A stretch of DNA of 64,000 nt from Paenarthrobacter sp. A20 (GCF_024168825.1 NZ_JALJWH010000001.1:3658001-3722000), one strand, 5' to 3'; shown: positions 1 to 10,665, counted from the stretch's first letter. Notes: generated from the sequence alone by a model not told the origin. Made by a program: numbers and translations.

Positions 1-403
1 CACGCAGCTGAGTTACAAGCACGGCATCCTGTACGGCTTCGCTCAAGCCATGGCACTGATTCCCGGTGTCTCCCGGTCCGGCGGCACCATCACGGCGGGC
101 CTGCTCATGGGCTACACCCGTGAGGCTGCTGCGAGGTATTCGTTCCTTCTGGCCATTCCGGCTGTGTTCGGCAGTGGCCTCTACCAGCTCTACAAGACCG
201 TTTCGAATGACGGCCTTTCCGGACCGTACGGGCTTCCTGAGACCGCCTTGGCCACCGTCATCGCCTTTGTCGTGGGCTACATCATCATCGGCTGGTTCCT
301 GAAGTTCGTCTCCACACGGAGTTACCGGCTCTTCGTTTGGTACCGCATCCTCCTCGGCCTGGCGTTGTATGTCCTGCTCGGTTTCAATGTGATCAGCGCC
401 TAG
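1..403 (+). CDS. uppP: Undecaprenyl-diphosphatase, C-terminal part (5' end outside window)
   Basis: The reading frame is open from base 2 to the stop at 401-403, so the gene is cut by the window edge. The visible part carries PGVSRSG, the signature of the BacA/UppP undecaprenyl-pyrophosphate phosphatases, followed by three or four hydrophobic segments (for example [17 protein letters not shown]). The family dephosphorylates undecaprenyl diphosphate at the membrane so that the lipid carrier can be reused in cell-wall synthesis. It lies 15 nt upstream of mshC on the same strand, but mshC has its own promoter-like box in that gap. Confidence 0.93.
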   Translation, partial: TQLSYKHGILYGFAQAMALIPGVSRSGGTITAGLLMGYTREAAARYSFLLAIPAVFGSGLYQLYKTVSNDGLSGPYGLPETALATVIAFVVGYIIIGWFLKFVSTRSYRLFVWYRILLGLALYVLLGFNVISA

Positions 404-418
404 CACTAAGGTTGAGTC

Positions 419-1696
419 GTGAAATCGTGGACCTCCCGCCCTGTTCCTGAGCTGCCCGGCAGCATGCCGCAACTACGACTGTTCGACACAGCCCTTGGCC
501 GCGTCGTGGAGGTTGAACGGCAACCGGAACAATCCATGTACGTCTGCGGCATCACGCCATATGACGCTACCCACATGGGACATGCGGCCAGTTATGTGGC
601 ATTCGATCTCCTGAACCGGGCATGGCGCGACGCCGGCATCCGGGTGTCTTACGTCCAGAACGTCACGGATGTCGATGACCCCCTGCTGGAGCGCGCCACC
701 GCCACTGGTGTGGACTGGCGCGACTTGGCGCAGAGCCAGATTGAGTTGTTCCAGACGGACATGGACGCACTCAACGTACTGGCACCAAACCACTACATCG
801 GTGCCGTGGAGGCGATCCCGGACATTGTGCCCGCCATCGAGCGCCTCATTGCCGACGGCGTGGCCTACCGCGTTCAAGGATCCGACGGTGAACCCGACGG
901 CGATGTCTATTACGACGTCGAAATGGCCGGCAAACGTTCCGACGCAACCGACGCCTGGACCCTGGGCGACGTGTCAGGACTTGGCGAAGCAGAGATGCTG
1001 ACCTTGTTCGCTGAACGCGGAGGAGACCCTGCCAGGCCGGGCAAACGCAATGCCCTGGACCCCTTGCTCTGGCGCGTGGCCCGCGACGGCGAACCCAACT
1101 GGCCCGGCGCGACTCTTGGCGACGGCCGGCCCGGTTGGCACATTGAATGTACGGTCATCGCGCAGAAGTACCTCCCGGCACCCTTCACCGTCCAAGGCGG
1201 CGGATCGGACCTCATCTTCCCGCACCACGAAATGGGAGCCGGGCACGCCTACTCCCTCTCCGGTGTCCCGCTGGCACGGCACTACTCGCATGCTGGCATG
1301 GTGGGCCTGGACGGCGAGAAGATGAGCAAATCCAAGGGCAACCTGGTCCTTGTCTCCAAGCTCCGCGCGGCCGGTGAGGAACCAGCAGCCATCCGACTGG
1401 CCATTCTTGCCAACCACTACCGTTCTGATTGGTCATGGACCGATGCGGAGTTCTCGGCCGCCAAAGACCGGCTGGCACAGTGGCGTGAGGCCGCGGAGCA
1501 TGCACCTACCGGATCGGCGGGACCCCTGGTGGCAGCCATGCGCAATGAGTTGGCCAACGACCTCAACGCTCCCGGAGCCATCGCCGCCGTCGATTACTGG
1601 GCAGGGGAAGCGCTGCGCTCCGGCGCGGAGAAGTCCGCACAGGACTCTGCCCTGGTGACGGATGCCATCGACGCTTTGCTTGGGGTGGAACTCTAG
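419..1696 (+). CDS. mshC: Cysteine:glucosaminyl-inositol ligase (mycothiol biosynthesis)
   Basis: The protein has 425 aa and resembles a class I cysteinyl-tRNA synthetase without the anticodon-binding domain. It has the HIGH-type motif HMGH (residues 52-55), a likely zinc Cys43 in [10 protein letters not shown], and KMSKS at 301-305. Its length and [12 protein letters not shown] match MshC, which joins cysteine to GlcN-Ins with ATP. MshC is an actinobacterial marker for mycothiol, the thiol buffer of these bacteria. The GTG start is supported by TAAGGT at 407-412, exactly 6 nt upstream, which is the leaderless arrangement seen repeatedly in this window. A true CysRS is less likely because of the length. 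Confidence 0.95.
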   Translation: MKSWTSRPVPELPGSMPQLRLFDTALGRVVEVERQPEQSMYVCGITPYDATHMGHAASYVAFDLLNRAWRDAGIRVSYVQNVTDVDDPLLERATATGVDWRDLAQSQIELFQTDMDALNVLAPNHYIGAVEAIPDIVPAIERLIADGVAYRVQGSDGEPDGDVYYDVEMAGKRSDATDAWTLGDVSGLGEAEMLTLFAERGGDPARPGKRNALDPLLWRVARDGEPNWPGATLGDGRPGWHIECTVIAQKYLPAPFTVQGGGSDLIFPHHEMGAGHAYSLSGVPLARHYSHAGMVGLDGEKMSKSKGNLVLVSKLRAAGEEPAAIRLAILANHYRSDWSWTDAEFSAAKDRLAQWREAAEHAPTGSAGPLVAAMRNELANDLNAPGAIAAVDYWAGEALRSGAEKSAQDSALVTDAIDALLGVEL

Positions 1697-1735
1697 GGCG
1701 CGAATCAGCACGAAACACCAACGGCCCGAAACACC

Positions 1736-1764
1736 AACGGCCCTGACGCAATGTCAGGGCCGTT
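1736..1764. terminator. Bidirectional terminator between mshC and PAC2 gene
   Basis: A perfect 12-bp stem (AACGGCCCTGAC / GTCAGGGCCGTT) with a 5-nt loop GCAAT is followed on the plus strand by GCTGTTTTC. It separates two convergent genes. Confidence 0.8.
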
Positions 1765-1784
1765 GCTGTTTTCAGGATTGGTTC

Positions 1785-2690
1785 TTACGGCCGCTCTTTG
1801 CCACGCCGCTTCAGGTAGCGCTCGAATTCGCGGGCAATGGATTCACCGGAGGCTTCCGGGAGGTCCGCCGTATCCTTCGCTTCCTCAAGCTGGCGCACGT
1901 AGGCAGCAATTTCGGGGTCCTCAGTGGCGAGTTCGTCCACTCCGCGTTCCCAGGCCTCGGACTCTTCGGCCAACGCCTGGCTGTCGAGGGGAACCTGGAG
2001 CAGGTCTTCCACTTTGTGCAGGATCGCCAGCTGAGCCTTGGGGGAGGGGGGCTGGGCAACGTAGTGCGGAACAGCCGCCCACAGGGACACCGTCGGCAAC
2101 CCCGCCAGCATGGCGAACTCCGCAAGCACGCCAACAATCCCTACGGGTCCCTCGTATTGGGATGCCTCGAGGTTCAGGCGCTCACGCAGCGAACTGTCCT
2201 CGCTGGTGGTGCTTACCGGAATGGGCCGGCTATGGGGTACATCGGCAAGCAATGCGCCAATCAGGATCACGGAGTCCACCTTGAGTGCTTCGGCGTGGAC
2301 CAACAATTCGGTGGTGTAGGCACGCCAACGGTAGGAAGGTTCCGTGCCAAGTACGAAGACCACGTCCACGTTGCTGCCCGGAACTGCTGCCTTGTAGATC
2401 CGGGTAGAGGGCCACTTGACCTTGCGGGCACCCGAGGATGTGCGGCGCACGGTGGGGCGGGTGAACTGGAAGTCGTAGTACTCTTCGGCGTCCACCGTGG
2501 CAACCTTTTTGCCGTCCCAGAGCTTGTTCAAATAGTGCAGCGCATCGCTGGCGGCCTCGCCGGCATCGTTCCAGCCCTCGAATGCGGCGAGCATGACGGT
2601 GACACGCTGGCCTTCCGCCGGTTCCTTGAGGAAACGCTCGGGCTCCGCGGTGATGTCCTGCCCTTCGGGGGTCCCGTCCACACTGTTCAT
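1785..2690 (-). CDS. PAC2 family protein (proteasome-assembly-chaperone-like fold)
   Basis: This 301-aa protein matches the actinobacterial PAC2 family: 'MLAAFEGWNDAGEAASDAL' near residue 33, a central ATP-grasp-like alpha/beta region with VILIGALLADVPHSRP, and an acidic, charged C-terminus ending KRRGKERP. PAC2 proteins share a fold with eukaryotic proteasome assembly chaperones, but the role of the bacterial members is not established. Its position near a proteasome locus is suggestive only, because the gene is about 4 kb away and on the other strand. TAGGGT at 2697-2702, 6 nt before the ATG, suggests a leaderless transcript. Confidence 0.85.
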   Translation of the reverse strand: MNSVDGTPEGQDITAEPERFLKEPAEGQRVTVMLAAFEGWNDAGEAASDALHYLNKLWDGKKVATVDAEEYYDFQFTRPTVRRTSSGARKVKWPSTRIYKAAVPGSNVDVVFVLGTEPSYRWRAYTTELLVHAEALKVDSVILIGALLADVPHSRPIPVSTTSEDSSLRERLNLEASQYEGPVGIVGVLAEFAMLAGLPTVSLWAAVPHYVAQPPSPKAQLAILHKVEDLLQVPLDSQALAEESEAWERGVDELATEDPEIAAYVRQLEEAKDTADLPEASGESIAREFERYLKRRGKERP

Positions 2691-2813
2691 CCACTCACCC
2701 TACGTCCAAGACCCGTGCCGATGCATGGCATTTGACGTCAACGCGTGTCACCGATTCGCCCACAGCGCAAAGCCCGGACAGCCGCCGGCCAGGTTCCACG
2801 TAGACTTGAAACC

Positions 2814-3533
2814 ATGCATTCGTTACCCAGCCAGCCCCTCCTCAAAGCCGTGCTCTGGGATATGGATGGCACACTCGTGGACACCGAGCCCTACTGGATC
2901 GCTGCCGAGCGTGCGCTTGTGGAGTCCCATGGCGGAAGCTGGTCGCACCAGCAGGCCATGCAATTGGTAGGCCAGTCGCTGCTTCACTCGGCCGCCGTCC
3001 TCCAAGCCGCGGGTGTCCGGCTTGAAGCCCGCGAAATCGTGGACACCCTCAGCGCCCAGGTCATCGCGCAGGTCCGCGAGGAAGTCCCGTGGCGTCCGGG
3101 CGCGCGTGAACTCCTGGACGAACTTCATCAGGCGGGCATCCGCTGTGCCCTGGTAACCATGTCCGAGGGCCCTTTGGCCGGCGTGGTAGTGGAAAGCCTT
3201 CCCAAGCCCTACTTCGAATTCATGGTCACCGGGGATACGGTAGCCAACGGAAAACCGCACCCCGAGGCTTACCTCACTGCTGTCGAACGGCTCCGGCTGG
3301 ACGACCCCTCACTCAGCATTCACCACTGTGTCGCCCTGGAGGACTCCGTACCGGGGGCAACGGCCGCCATTGCCTCGGGTGTGGTGACGGTAGGAATACC
3401 CCACCAGGTTCCGTTGCCCGAGGACCGCCGCATGATCATGTGGGACACGTTGGTTGGCAGGACTGCCTCCGACGTCTGCCGCCTGGTTCATGACCGCCTC
3501 GCAGCAGTGGACCTGCTTGAAGGGGCCAACTAG
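2814..3533 (+). CDS. HAD superfamily hydrolase (phosphatase/phosphoglucomutase-like)
   Basis: The protein has 239 aa from the chosen ATG. HAD motif I is DMDGTLVDTEP (Asp16 nucleophile, Asp18). Motif II lies in LVTMSEG, motif III Lys in GDTVANGKPHPE, and motif IV in ALEDSVPG. The helical cap between motifs I and II is of the subfamily I type, as in beta-phosphoglucomutase-like sugar-phosphate phosphatases. The substrate is not predictable. An in-frame start exists 69 nt upstream, but TAGACT at 2801-2806 lies 7 nt before this ATG and the family homology begins here. The stop TAG abuts the GTG of the next gene, so the two are probably co-translated. Confidence 0.9.
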   Translation: MHSLPSQPLLKAVLWDMDGTLVDTEPYWIAAERALVESHGGSWSHQQAMQLVGQSLLHSAAVLQAAGVRLEAREIVDTLSAQVIAQVREEVPWRPGARELLDELHQAGIRCALVTMSEGPLAGVVVESLPKPYFEFMVTGDTVANGKPHPEAYLTAVERLRLDDPSLSIHHCVALEDSVPGATAAIASGVVTVGIPHQVPLPEDRRMIMWDTLVGRTASDVCRLVHDRLAAVDLLEGAN

Positions 3534-4697
3534 GTGAGCAGTTCCTCCACGCCCCATCACGCCGCCACCAAAAAAGACGGCATTCCCCTGGGAAAGATCG
3601 CCGGTATTCCGGTCTACCTCGCTTACTCGTGGTTTGTCATCGCCGGCTTCACGGTGATTGTCTATGGCCCGGCACTGCTGATACGGATGCCGGAGCTCGG
3701 CATCGGAGCGTATTTCGTGGCCTTGGGTTATGCCCTGCTGCTCGCCGTCTCGGTTCTGGTCCATGAATTGGCGCACGCGCTCAGCGCAAAGGCCTTCAGC
3801 TGGCCAACGGAAAAGATCGTGCTGAACCTCTGGGGCGGACATACCCAATTCGAGAATTTCACGGCTTCCCCTGGACGTTCGGTGGTGGTCGCCTTGGCCG
3901 GACCGGCCTCCAACTTCGTCCTGGCGGCCGGAATGTGGGCCGTTCTTTCTTCCGGTGCCTTAAGCGGCGTATCGGACATCCTGGCCAACATCCTGATGTG
4001 GGCCAACCTCCTGATCGGCTTGTTCAATGTCCTGCCCGGTTTGCCCCTGGACGGCGGCCGCTTGGTTGAATCGGCGGTTTGGAAAGCGACCGGAAGCCAG
4101 GACAAGGGCACGATCGCCGCAGGGTGGTCTGGCCGCATCATCGTTGCCGCATTGGTCATCTGGTTCATCGGGCTGCCGCTCATCAGCGGCACGCCGCTGG
4201 ATATCAGCCTGATGCTTATCACCGTCCTCGTCTGCGGCTTCCTCTGGATGGGCGCTTCGAGCTCGATCCACCACGCCAAGCTCCGCAGCCGCCTCCACCT
4301 CGTGAGTGCCGCTGGACTGGCAGAATCCGCGGTAGGCGTGCCGAACTCGGCCACTGTTGCGGACGTCCTGGACCTTTCCCCGGCCGGGAGTCCCGCCGTC
4401 GTGATTTGCGGACCGGATGGCAAGCCGCAGGGTGTGGTGGACTTCGGAGCAGCGGCCGCTGTGCCTCCGCAATCAACGGCGACGACGCCCGTCACCGCAG
4501 TAGCGCACGCCCTGGGCGCTGGGGCGTACGTCCCGGAATGGTCCAAGGGCCAGGAATTGATCCAGTACTTGGCACGGCTGGAGGGCGGCGAATACGCTGT
4601 GGTGGATCACAACGGAATCGTCACTGGCCTTCTCCGCCAGCAAGCAGTAGTGACGGCCATTACAGGCAAGGAAGCCCGCCGGAGCGGGCGCGCCTGA
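3534..4697 (+). CDS. Site-2 protease family M50 metallopeptidase with C-terminal CBS-like region
   Basis: This 387-aa membrane protein has the zinc-binding HELAH motif (residues 77-81) in a transmembrane helix and the second M50 motif NVLPGLPLDGG near residue 165. These identify an intramembrane site-2 protease of the SpoIVFB/Rv2625c-like group. The C-terminal third, about residues 255-380, is soluble and resembles a degenerate CBS pair, as often found in this subgroup. Such proteases cut membrane proteins, often anti-sigma factors; the target here is unknown. The GTG start follows the HAD stop codon with no gap. Confidence 0.9.
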   Translation: MSSSSTPHHAATKKDGIPLGKIAGIPVYLAYSWFVIAGFTVIVYGPALLIRMPELGIGAYFVALGYALLLAVSVLVHELAHALSAKAFSWPTEKIVLNLWGGHTQFENFTASPGRSVVVALAGPASNFVLAAGMWAVLSSGALSGVSDILANILMWANLLIGLFNVLPGLPLDGGRLVESAVWKATGSQDKGTIAAGWSGRIIVAALVIWFIGLPLISGTPLDISLMLITVLVCGFLWMGASSSIHHAKLRSRLHLVSAAGLAESAVGVPNSATVADVLDLSPAGSPAVVICGPDGKPQGVVDFGAAAAVPPQSTATTPVTAVAHALGAGAYVPEWSKGQELIQYLARLEGGEYAVVDHNGIVTGLLRQQAVVTAITGKEARRSGRA

Positions 4698-4812
4698 CAC
4701 CCTTGCCGGTAGAGTTGCATGCCGGCGGTTTTACCGAAGAACCCATGGATTTTTGGCGCCCACCCGCCAGCAAGACGTTGCGGCCCAGCCGTACAGGAGC
4801 GAGGAACAGTAC

Positions 4813-5877
4813 ATGAGCAGCGAAACCGCCGCCCCCGAAGCAAACGCAGGCACCGACAGGCCGGCCGATGGCACAACCGTGCAGCCGACGGGTGCTGCGC
4901 GCCGCCGCGGGCCTTTCCGCGTTGGCGAACGGGTCCAGCTCACTGATGAACGCGGCCGCATGAACACCATCAGCTTGGAGGTAGGTGGCGCTTTCCACAC
5001 CCACCGCGGCTTCCTGAACCATGATGAGATCATCGGCAAGGTGGATGGCTCCGTAGTCAGCAACAACGTTGGCCAGCAGTACCAGACCCTGCGTCCGTTG
5101 CTCGCCGACTTCGTCTTGTCCATGCCCCGTGGCGCCGCTGTTGTGTATCCGAAGGATGCAGGCCAGATCGTCACCATGGCTGACATCTTCCCCGGCGCAC
5201 GAGTCGTTGAGGCCGGCGTCGGGTCCGGCGCCCTCTCCATTTCGCTGCTGCGCGCCGTGGGCGACGGCGGCTACCTCCACTCCTTTGAGCGTCGCGAAGA
5301 GTTCGCCGACATCGCCCGCGGAAACGTGGAGACCATCTTCGGCGGACCGCACCCCGCATGGCAGATCTCCCTGGGCGACTTCCAGGAAGAAGTGGTCAAG
5401 GCTGAGGCTCCTGGCTCCGTGGACCGCGTCGTGCTGGACATGCTGGCTCCCTGGGAGTGCTTGGACGCTGTTGCCACTGTCCTGGCGCCCGGTGGTGTGT
5501 GGATCAACTACGTGGCAACCGTCACCCAGTTGTCGCGCACGGCTGAGGCCATTCGCGCCGACGGGCGCTTCACTGAGCCTGACGCCTGGGAGTCCATGGT
5601 TCGCGGATGGCACCTTGAGGGACTGGCCGTACGGCCGGACCACCGCATGGTGGCCCACACCGGATTCCTCCTCGTCACACGCCGCCTCGCCGATGGCGTC
5701 ACTGGAATCTCCGTCAAGCGCCGCCCGTCCAAGACCGAGTTCAGCGAAGAGGACCTCAACGCGTGGACGCCCGGCGCTGTGGGAGAGCGCTCTGTCTCGG
5801 ACAAGAAACTCCGCCGGGCAGCCCGCGACGCCATCGCAGGAACCAACGTCCAGGATGATCCCCCAGTCACAAACTGA
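4813..5877 (+). CDS. trmI: tRNA (adenine-N1)-methyltransferase TrmI family
   Basis: The protein has 354 aa. The SAM-binding motif is VVEAGVGSGALSISLL, and the N-terminal part with 'GPFRVGERVQLTDERGR' and 'THRGFLNHDEIIGK' is typical of TrmI, which makes m1A58 in the T-loop of tRNA. An N-terminal extension of about 40 residues is rich in Ala, Glu and Thr and is unlikely to be part of the fold. I chose the ATG at 4813 because GAGGA lies just upstream and an earlier in-frame start at 4753 has no ribosome-binding site. TAGAGT at 4710-4715 is a possible -10 box. Gene order trmI-mpa is common in actinobacteria. Confidence 0.93.
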   Translation: MSSETAAPEANAGTDRPADGTTVQPTGAARRRGPFRVGERVQLTDERGRMNTISLEVGGAFHTHRGFLNHDEIIGKVDGSVVSNNVGQQYQTLRPLLADFVLSMPRGAAVVYPKDAGQIVTMADIFPGARVVEAGVGSGALSISLLRAVGDGGYLHSFERREEFADIARGNVETIFGGPHPAWQISLGDFQEEVVKAEAPGSVDRVVLDMLAPWECLDAVATVLAPGGVWINYVATVTQLSRTAEAIRADGRFTEPDAWESMVRGWHLEGLAVRPDHRMVAHTGFLLVTRRLADGVTGISVKRRPSKTEFSEEDLNAWTPGAVGERSVSDKKLRRAARDAIAGTNVQDDPPVTN

Positions 5878-5974
5878 CAAAGGTCACAATAGGGTCCGCA
5901 TTCCGGATGTCACCAAGCACCCTGCGCTTTTCGGGACTAAGGTCTTGTTAAGCGCAGGAAGGGGCTGATGAATC

Positions 5975-7783
5975 GTGGATACGTCAAACAACGACCTTGG
6001 ACGGCCGACGCCGGAAGAAGCACATAACGCAGCGGAAGAAGCGGCGAGCCGGGGGCTTGCAGCTGTCCAACCGCCGGAGCCCTCGAGTGAACTGACGGTT
6101 GCCGAACGGCAAATCAATATCCTCCGGGACAAGCTTCGCCACATTGACCGCCAGTTGGCAGCTGCTACCCAGAACAACGGCAAGCTAGTGAGCATGCTGG
6201 AAACGGCCAAGGCCGAGATTCTCCGTTTGAAGGGTGCTTTGGAGCAGGAGGGCCAGCCGCCCTATAGCTTCGGAACCGTAGTGCAGATCAACCCGCGAAA
6301 GCAGGCAGCCGCAGGCAGTTCCGGCCAGGCCGCTACCGAAGAGTCCGTGGATATCTTCAATGCCGGCCGCAAAATGCGTGTAGGCGTCAGCCCACTGGTC
6401 AACCTGAACCAGCTGGCAGTCGGGCAGGAAGTCCTCTTGAACGAGGCCCTCCTGGTGGTGGCCGGGCTGGGCTACGAACGCGCCGGCGAACTGGTCACCC
6501 TCAAGGAAATGTTGGGCAAGGACCGCGCCCTGGTGGTGGGCCGGGCCGACGAGGAACGCGTAGTCCGGCTGTCAGGCGCCCTTCAAAGTGTCCACCTGAA
6601 GGTCGGCGATGCACTGTCCCTGGACTCACGGACCGGCTACGCCCTTGAGAAGGTGCCGAGGGCCGAGGTGGAGAACCTTGTCCTCGAAGAAGTTCCGGAT
6701 ATCACCTATCAGGACATTGGCGGTCTCGGCCCCCAAATCGAACAGATCCGCGACGCCGTGGAGCTGCCGTTCCTGCACCCGGACCTCTACCGCGAACATG
6801 GGCTCAAGGCCCCCAAAGGCATACTGCTGTACGGCCCTCCGGGTTGCGGCAAGACGCTCATCGCCAAGGCTGTGGCAAATTCCCTTGCAGCCCGTGCCGC
6901 AGAACGCGCCGGCAACACCGATCTCAAGAGCTACTTCCTGAACATCAAGGGACCCGAGCTCCTGGACAAGTATGTGGGCGAGACCGAGCGCCACATCCGC
7001 CTCATTTTCTCGCGTGCCCGTGAAAAGGCATCCGATGGCAGCCCTGTCGTCGTCTTCTTCGACGAAATGGACTCGCTGTTCCGCACCCGCGGTACCGGCG
7101 TTTCGTCCGACGTCGAAACCACTATCGTGCCCCAGTTGCTGAGCGAGATCGACGGCGTGGAGCGTCTGGACAACGTCATTGTCATCGGCGCCTCCAACCG
7201 TGAGGACATGATCGATCCCGCCATTCTTCGACCCGGTCGCCTCGACGTAAAAGTGAAGATCCAGCGCCCCGACGCCGAGGCCGCGGCGGACATTTTTGCC
7301 AAGTACATCACCACGGACCTGCCCTTCCACGCCCAGGACCTTGCCGAGTATGGCGGAGACGTGCAGGCCACGGTGGACGCCATGGTCCAGCGCACCGTCG
7401 AAGCCATGTATTCCACGGAGAAATCCAACGAATACCTCGAAGTCACCTACGCCAACGGCGATACGGAAATGCTCTACTTCAAGGACTTCAACTCCGGCGC
7501 CGTGGTGCAGAACGTCGTGGACCGGGCCAAGAAATACGCCATCAAGGACCTCTTGACCAATCACCAAAAGGGCCTCCGGATCGAGCACCTGCTGCGGGCC
7601 GTGGTTGACGAGTTCCGCGAGCATGAGGACATGCCGAACACCACCAACCCGGACGACTGGGCCAGGATCTCGGGCAAGAAGGGTGAACGGATTACGTACA
7701 TCCGCACGATTGTCCAGGGCAAGGCCGGCCAGGAACCAGGCAAGTCGATTGAAACCACCGCCAACACAGGCCAATACCTGTGA
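5975..7783 (+). CDS. mpa: Mycobacterial-type proteasomal AAA ATPase (Mpa/ARC)
   Basis: The 602-aa unfoldase recognises pupylated proteins and feeds them to the 20S core. The sequence shows an N-terminal coiled coil (about residues 42-91) that binds Pup, OB folds (about 95-235), and a single AAA module with Walker A GPPGCGKT (287-294) and Walker B FFDEMD (361-366). The extreme C-terminus is QYL, the gate-opening tail that docks on the proteasome alpha ring. The GTG start is preceded by AGGAAGGGG at 5955-5963. Its stop overlaps the start of dop by 3 nt (GTGA), so the two genes are co-translated. Confidence 0.97.
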   Translation: MDTSNNDLGRPTPEEAHNAAEEAASRGLAAVQPPEPSSELTVAERQINILRDKLRHIDRQLAAATQNNGKLVSMLETAKAEILRLKGALEQEGQPPYSFGTVVQINPRKQAAAGSSGQAATEESVDIFNAGRKMRVGVSPLVNLNQLAVGQEVLLNEALLVVAGLGYERAGELVTLKEMLGKDRALVVGRADEERVVRLSGALQSVHLKVGDALSLDSRTGYALEKVPRAEVENLVLEEVPDITYQDIGGLGPQIEQIRDAVELPFLHPDLYREHGLKAPKGILLYGPPGCGKTLIAKAVANSLAARAAERAGNTDLKSYFLNIKGPELLDKYVGETERHIRLIFSRAREKASDGSPVVVFFDEMDSLFRTRGTGVSSDVETTIVPQLLSEIDGVERLDNVIVIGASNREDMIDPAILRPGRLDVKVKIQRPDAEAAADIFAKYITTDLPFHAQDLAEYGGDVQATVDAMVQRTVEAMYSTEKSNEYLEVTYANGDTEMLYFKDFNSGAVVQNVVDRAKKYAIKDLLTNHQKGLRIEHLLRAVVDEFREHEDMPNTTNPDDWARISGKKGERITYIRTIVQGKAGQEPGKSIETTANTGQYL

Positions 7784-9453
7784 CAGCAAGACCCGAAGGT
7801 ACGCCTGCTGAAAAGTTGCCTGCCGGCGGCGCCATGCGCGTCATGGGCTCGGAAACTGAATACGGAATCCACGCGCCGTCGGCGCCCGGGGCGAATGCCA
7901 CCATGATGTCCGCAAGGATCATCCAGGCGTACGCCACAGTTACCCGGCAACGGGCAGCCGGGGGAGCAGAGACACGCTGGGACTACACGGACGAAGAACC
8001 GTTGCACGATGCACGCGGCTGGACCTTGGACAGGTCAGCCGCGGATCCCAGCCAACTCACAGACCAGCCGCCAGTGCTCGACGCCGAAGCGGTTGCGTTG
8101 GCGTACGGTCGCCAGGAGTTGGAGCTCGATGGAGCCGACGAATCCGGTTCCCTGCTGATGAACATGGTCCTGGGAAACGGGGCCCGTCTCTACGTGGACC
8201 ATGCACACCCAGAGTATTCGAGCCCGGAAGTGACGAATCCGCGCGATGCTGTGGCGTGGGATGCTGCCGGTGACCTGGTTGCCTTGGCCACTGTGAGGAA
8301 GGTCGCGGCGGACACCACCCTGCCCCCCATCAATCTTTACAAGAACAACACTGACAACAAGTCAGTGTCTTATGGCTCGCACGAGAACTACCTCATGCCC
8401 CGCTCCGTTCCGTTCGGTGACATTATTCGTGGCCTGACGCCATTTTTTGTCTCCCGCCAGGTGGTGTGCGGTGCCGGACGGGTCGGCTTGGGACAGGACA
8501 GCTCCACACCCGGATACCAGATCAGCCAACGTGCGGACTTCTTCGAGGCAGAGGTAGGGCTGGAAACAACCATCCGACGTCCCATCATCAACACCAGGGA
8601 CGAGCCCCACGCAACGGCCGACAAGTACCGCCGCCTTCACGTGATCATCGGTGACGCCAACCTCAGCCAGGCCTCGAACTACCTCAAGTTCGGTACCACC
8701 GCCATGGTCCTGAGCCTCATCGAAGCCGGACAGGCTCCGAGGATTGAAGTCCACGAGCCTGTTCAGGCTCTTCAAACCATCAGCCACGACACAACGCTCA
8801 CAGCCACAGTACGGTTGCTCGACGGCCGAAGGGTGACGGCCCTGGACATCCAGTGGATGTATTACGAGGCAGCGGCCAAACTTGCCCAGGAGACTGGCGT
8901 GGCGGACTCGGTTACCGGCGATGGCCACACCCACGATGTCTTGTCACACTGGGAAACCACGTTGACAACGCTGGGAAGCGACCTTGCTGCGGCCTCCTCG
9001 TCCGTTGAATGGGTGGCCAAGAAATCACTTCTGGAAGGCTACCGGAACCGTGACGGCCTTGAGTGGAACGACGCCAGGCTCGGATTAGTGGACCTGCAAT
9101 GGTCGGATATCCGGCCCGAAAAGGGCTTGTACTACAGGCTGCTGTCCAGGGACCGCATGATGCGGATCGTCGACGACGCCGACATCGCCAGGGCGGTGAC
9201 CGAACCGCCGTCGGACACTCGCGCGTACTTCCGCGGACGGTGTGTTTCCAGGTTTGGCAAGGACGTGGTCGGCGCCAGTTGGGACTCGGTAATTTTCGAT
9301 GTACCGGGGTTGGGGAAACTGCAGAGGGTACCCACCCGTGAACCGCTGCGTGGAACCCGGGCGTTGACCGGAGCATTGTTCGACCGTCACCAGGATGCAG
9401 GTTCATTCCTTGCCGATTTGATGGGCCGAAACCCGCCGCCGGCCAGGAGCTGA
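7780..9453 (+). CDS. dop: Pup deamidase/depupylase
   Basis: The 557-aa protein is of the glutamine-synthetase-like Dop/PafA family. It begins the fold with [14 protein letters not shown] and contains [18 protein letters not shown] and [15 protein letters not shown]. Dop converts the C-terminal Gln of Pup to Glu and also removes Pup from substrates. The long segment around residues 40-95, absent from the PafA encoded below, fits the Dop-specific loop. The pup gene downstream encodes a GGQ terminus, so Dop is needed to activate it. It overlaps mpa by 4 nt and lies 119 nt before pup. Confidence 0.96.
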   Translation: MTARPEGTPAEKLPAGGAMRVMGSETEYGIHAPSAPGANATMMSARIIQAYATVTRQRAAGGAETRWDYTDEEPLHDARGWTLDRSAADPSQLTDQPPVLDAEAVALAYGRQELELDGADESGSLLMNMVLGNGARLYVDHAHPEYSSPEVTNPRDAVAWDAAGDLVALATVRKVAADTTLPPINLYKNNTDNKSVSYGSHENYLMPRSVPFGDIIRGLTPFFVSRQVVCGAGRVGLGQDSSTPGYQISQRADFFEAEVGLETTIRRPIINTRDEPHATADKYRRLHVIIGDANLSQASNYLKFGTTAMVLSLIEAGQAPRIEVHEPVQALQTISHDTTLTATVRLLDGRRVTALDIQWMYYEAAAKLAQETGVADSVTGDGHTHDVLSHWETTLTTLGSDLAAASSSVEWVAKKSLLEGYRNRDGLEWNDARLGLVDLQWSDIRPEKGLYYRLLSRDRMMRIVDDADIARAVTEPPSDTRAYFRGRCVSRFGKDVVGASWDSVIFDVPGLGKLQRVPTREPLRGTRALTGALFDRHQDAGSFLADLMGRNPPPARS

Positions 9454-9572
9454 GGCTGGAACGGCACACCAACATTCGTGCCCTTCCAAAGCCGTACGCA
9501 GCAGCCCACGGCGTGGCAATATGGCATTAGGAAGTCTCCGGCATCAGGGGACTGACAGTAGGGAGAAAGAAA

Positions 9573-9776
9573 ATGGCAGCTCAGGAGCAGCAACAACCGC
9601 AGTCGAGGGAAACCGAAACTGAAGTGGACGTACCGGAGGCCCCGCCCGCAGCGCCCGAGGCACAGGCGTCGGAGGCAACCCAGGGCGTGGATGACCTCCT
9701 CGATGAAATCGACGGCGTCCTGGAATCAAACGCCGAAGAGTTCGTCCGGGCGTTCGTGCAAAAGGGCGGCCAGTAA
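9573..9776 (+). CDS. pup: Prokaryotic ubiquitin-like protein Pup
   Basis: This small acidic protein has 67 aa. The C-terminal half has the conserved helix and tail: DDLLDEIDGVLESNAEEFV then RAFVQKGGQ. The last residue is Gln, so Dop deamidation is needed before PafA can attach Pup to lysines. The N-terminal half is low-complexity (Gln, Glu, Ala, Pro) and disordered, as expected for the segment threaded into Mpa. GGGAGAAAG just upstream of the ATG is a good ribosome-binding site. TATGGCATTAGG in the 119-nt gap after dop may contain a promoter. Confidence 0.98.
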   Translation: MAAQEQQQPQSRETETEVDVPEAPPAAPEAQASEATQGVDDLLDEIDGVLESNAEEFVRAFVQKGGQ

Positions 9777-9798
9777 CCGGACCCACACCGTCAGTACT

Positions 9799-9824
9799 GC
9801 CCGGTCGGCGTGAGGCCGCCGGGC
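9799..9824 (+). promoter_or_regulatory. Intercistronic hairpin between pup and prcB
   Basis: GCCCGGTCGGC and GCCGCCGGGC pair over 10 bp with one bulged T and a 5-nt loop. There is no T-run, so it is more likely an mRNA-processing or stability element, or a weak attenuator, than a terminator. It could allow different levels of Pup and core proteasome from one transcript; that is inference. Confidence 0.45.
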
Positions 9825-9854
9825 ATCGGAACGCAGAGTCGAAGGAGTGCAGCA

Positions 9855-10664
9855 ATGCAGGACCCATCAACCGGCCCCCTGGCCACCCAGGCAACGTCTT
9901 CCTTTACGGAGCATCTCCAACGCTCGCGTCCCGAATTACTTCCCTTCAGCCAATCATTACCGGCCGGCATGGTTCCGTCGTCGCCTCATGCCACCACCAT
10001 CGTTGCCCTGACATATGCGGGAGGTGTCCTGATGGCGGGAGACCGCCGGGCCACGATGGGCAACGTCATCGCCAGCAGGCACATCGAGAAAGTGTTTCCC
10101 GCCGACGAGTATTCCGTGCTGGGTATCGCCGGCACGGCCGGCCTGGCCATCGACATCACACGGCTTTTCCAGGTCGAGTTGGAGCACTACGAGAAAATCG
10201 AGGGCACGCTCCTGAGCCTGGTGGGCAAGGCCAACCGGCTGGGGGCAATGATCCGCGGGAACCTTCCCATGGCAATGCAGGGGATGGCGGTCATTCCGTT
10301 GTTCGCGGGGTTCGACCAAGTGTCCGGCGTCGGGCGGTTGTTCTCCTACGACGTCACCGGCGGCCGCTACGAAGAGCAGGAACACCACTCGGTTGGTTCC
10401 GGTTCGGTGTTCGCCCGGGGCGCCTTGAAGAAGCTGTGGAAGCCGAATCTCACTGAAGAATCCGCGGTGGCAGTGGCCGTTGAGGCGCTCTACGATGCCG
10501 CGGACGACGACTCCGCCACCGGTGGCCCCGACCCGGTCCGTCAACTGTGGCCTGTTGTCTATACCGTCAACCGCACCGGAAACCGCCGTGTTCCGGAACG
10601 CGACCTGGCCGCCATAGCCGGCGCCATCGTCGAATCACGGGCCATCGCCGGACGGGAGGCCTGA
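9855..10664 (+). CDS. prcB: 20S proteasome beta subunit
   Basis: The precursor has 269 aa. After a 46-residue propeptide ending SSPHA comes the catalytic N-terminal threonine in [11 protein letters not shown], followed by [11 protein letters not shown], the beta-subunit signature. GIAGTAG and [17 protein letters not shown] also match actinobacterial PrcB. Autocatalytic cleavage before Thr47 should create the active subunit. GAAGGAG at 9841-9847 supports the ATG at 9855 over an in-frame start at 9810. prcA begins 1 nt after the stop. Confidence 0.97.
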   Translation: MQDPSTGPLATQATSSFTEHLQRSRPELLPFSQSLPAGMVPSSPHATTIVALTYAGGVLMAGDRRATMGNVIASRHIEKVFPADEYSVLGIAGTAGLAIDITRLFQVELEHYEKIEGTLLSLVGKANRLGAMIRGNLPMAMQGMAVIPLFAGFDQVSGVGRLFSYDVTGGRYEEQEHHSVGSGSVFARGALKKLWKPNLTEESAVAVAVEALYDAADDDSATGGPDPVRQLWPVVYTVNRTGNRRVPERDLAAIAGAIVESRAIAGREA

Positions 10665-10665
10665 G

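Noticed and set aside
4660..5880. Open frame antisense to trmI (406 codons)
   Set aside because: No family signature and no upstream ribosome-binding site; trmI has clear SAM motifs.
6626..7789. Open frame antisense to mpa (387 codons)
   Set aside because: Overlaps a complete AAA ATPase gene, with no motif of its own; shadow.
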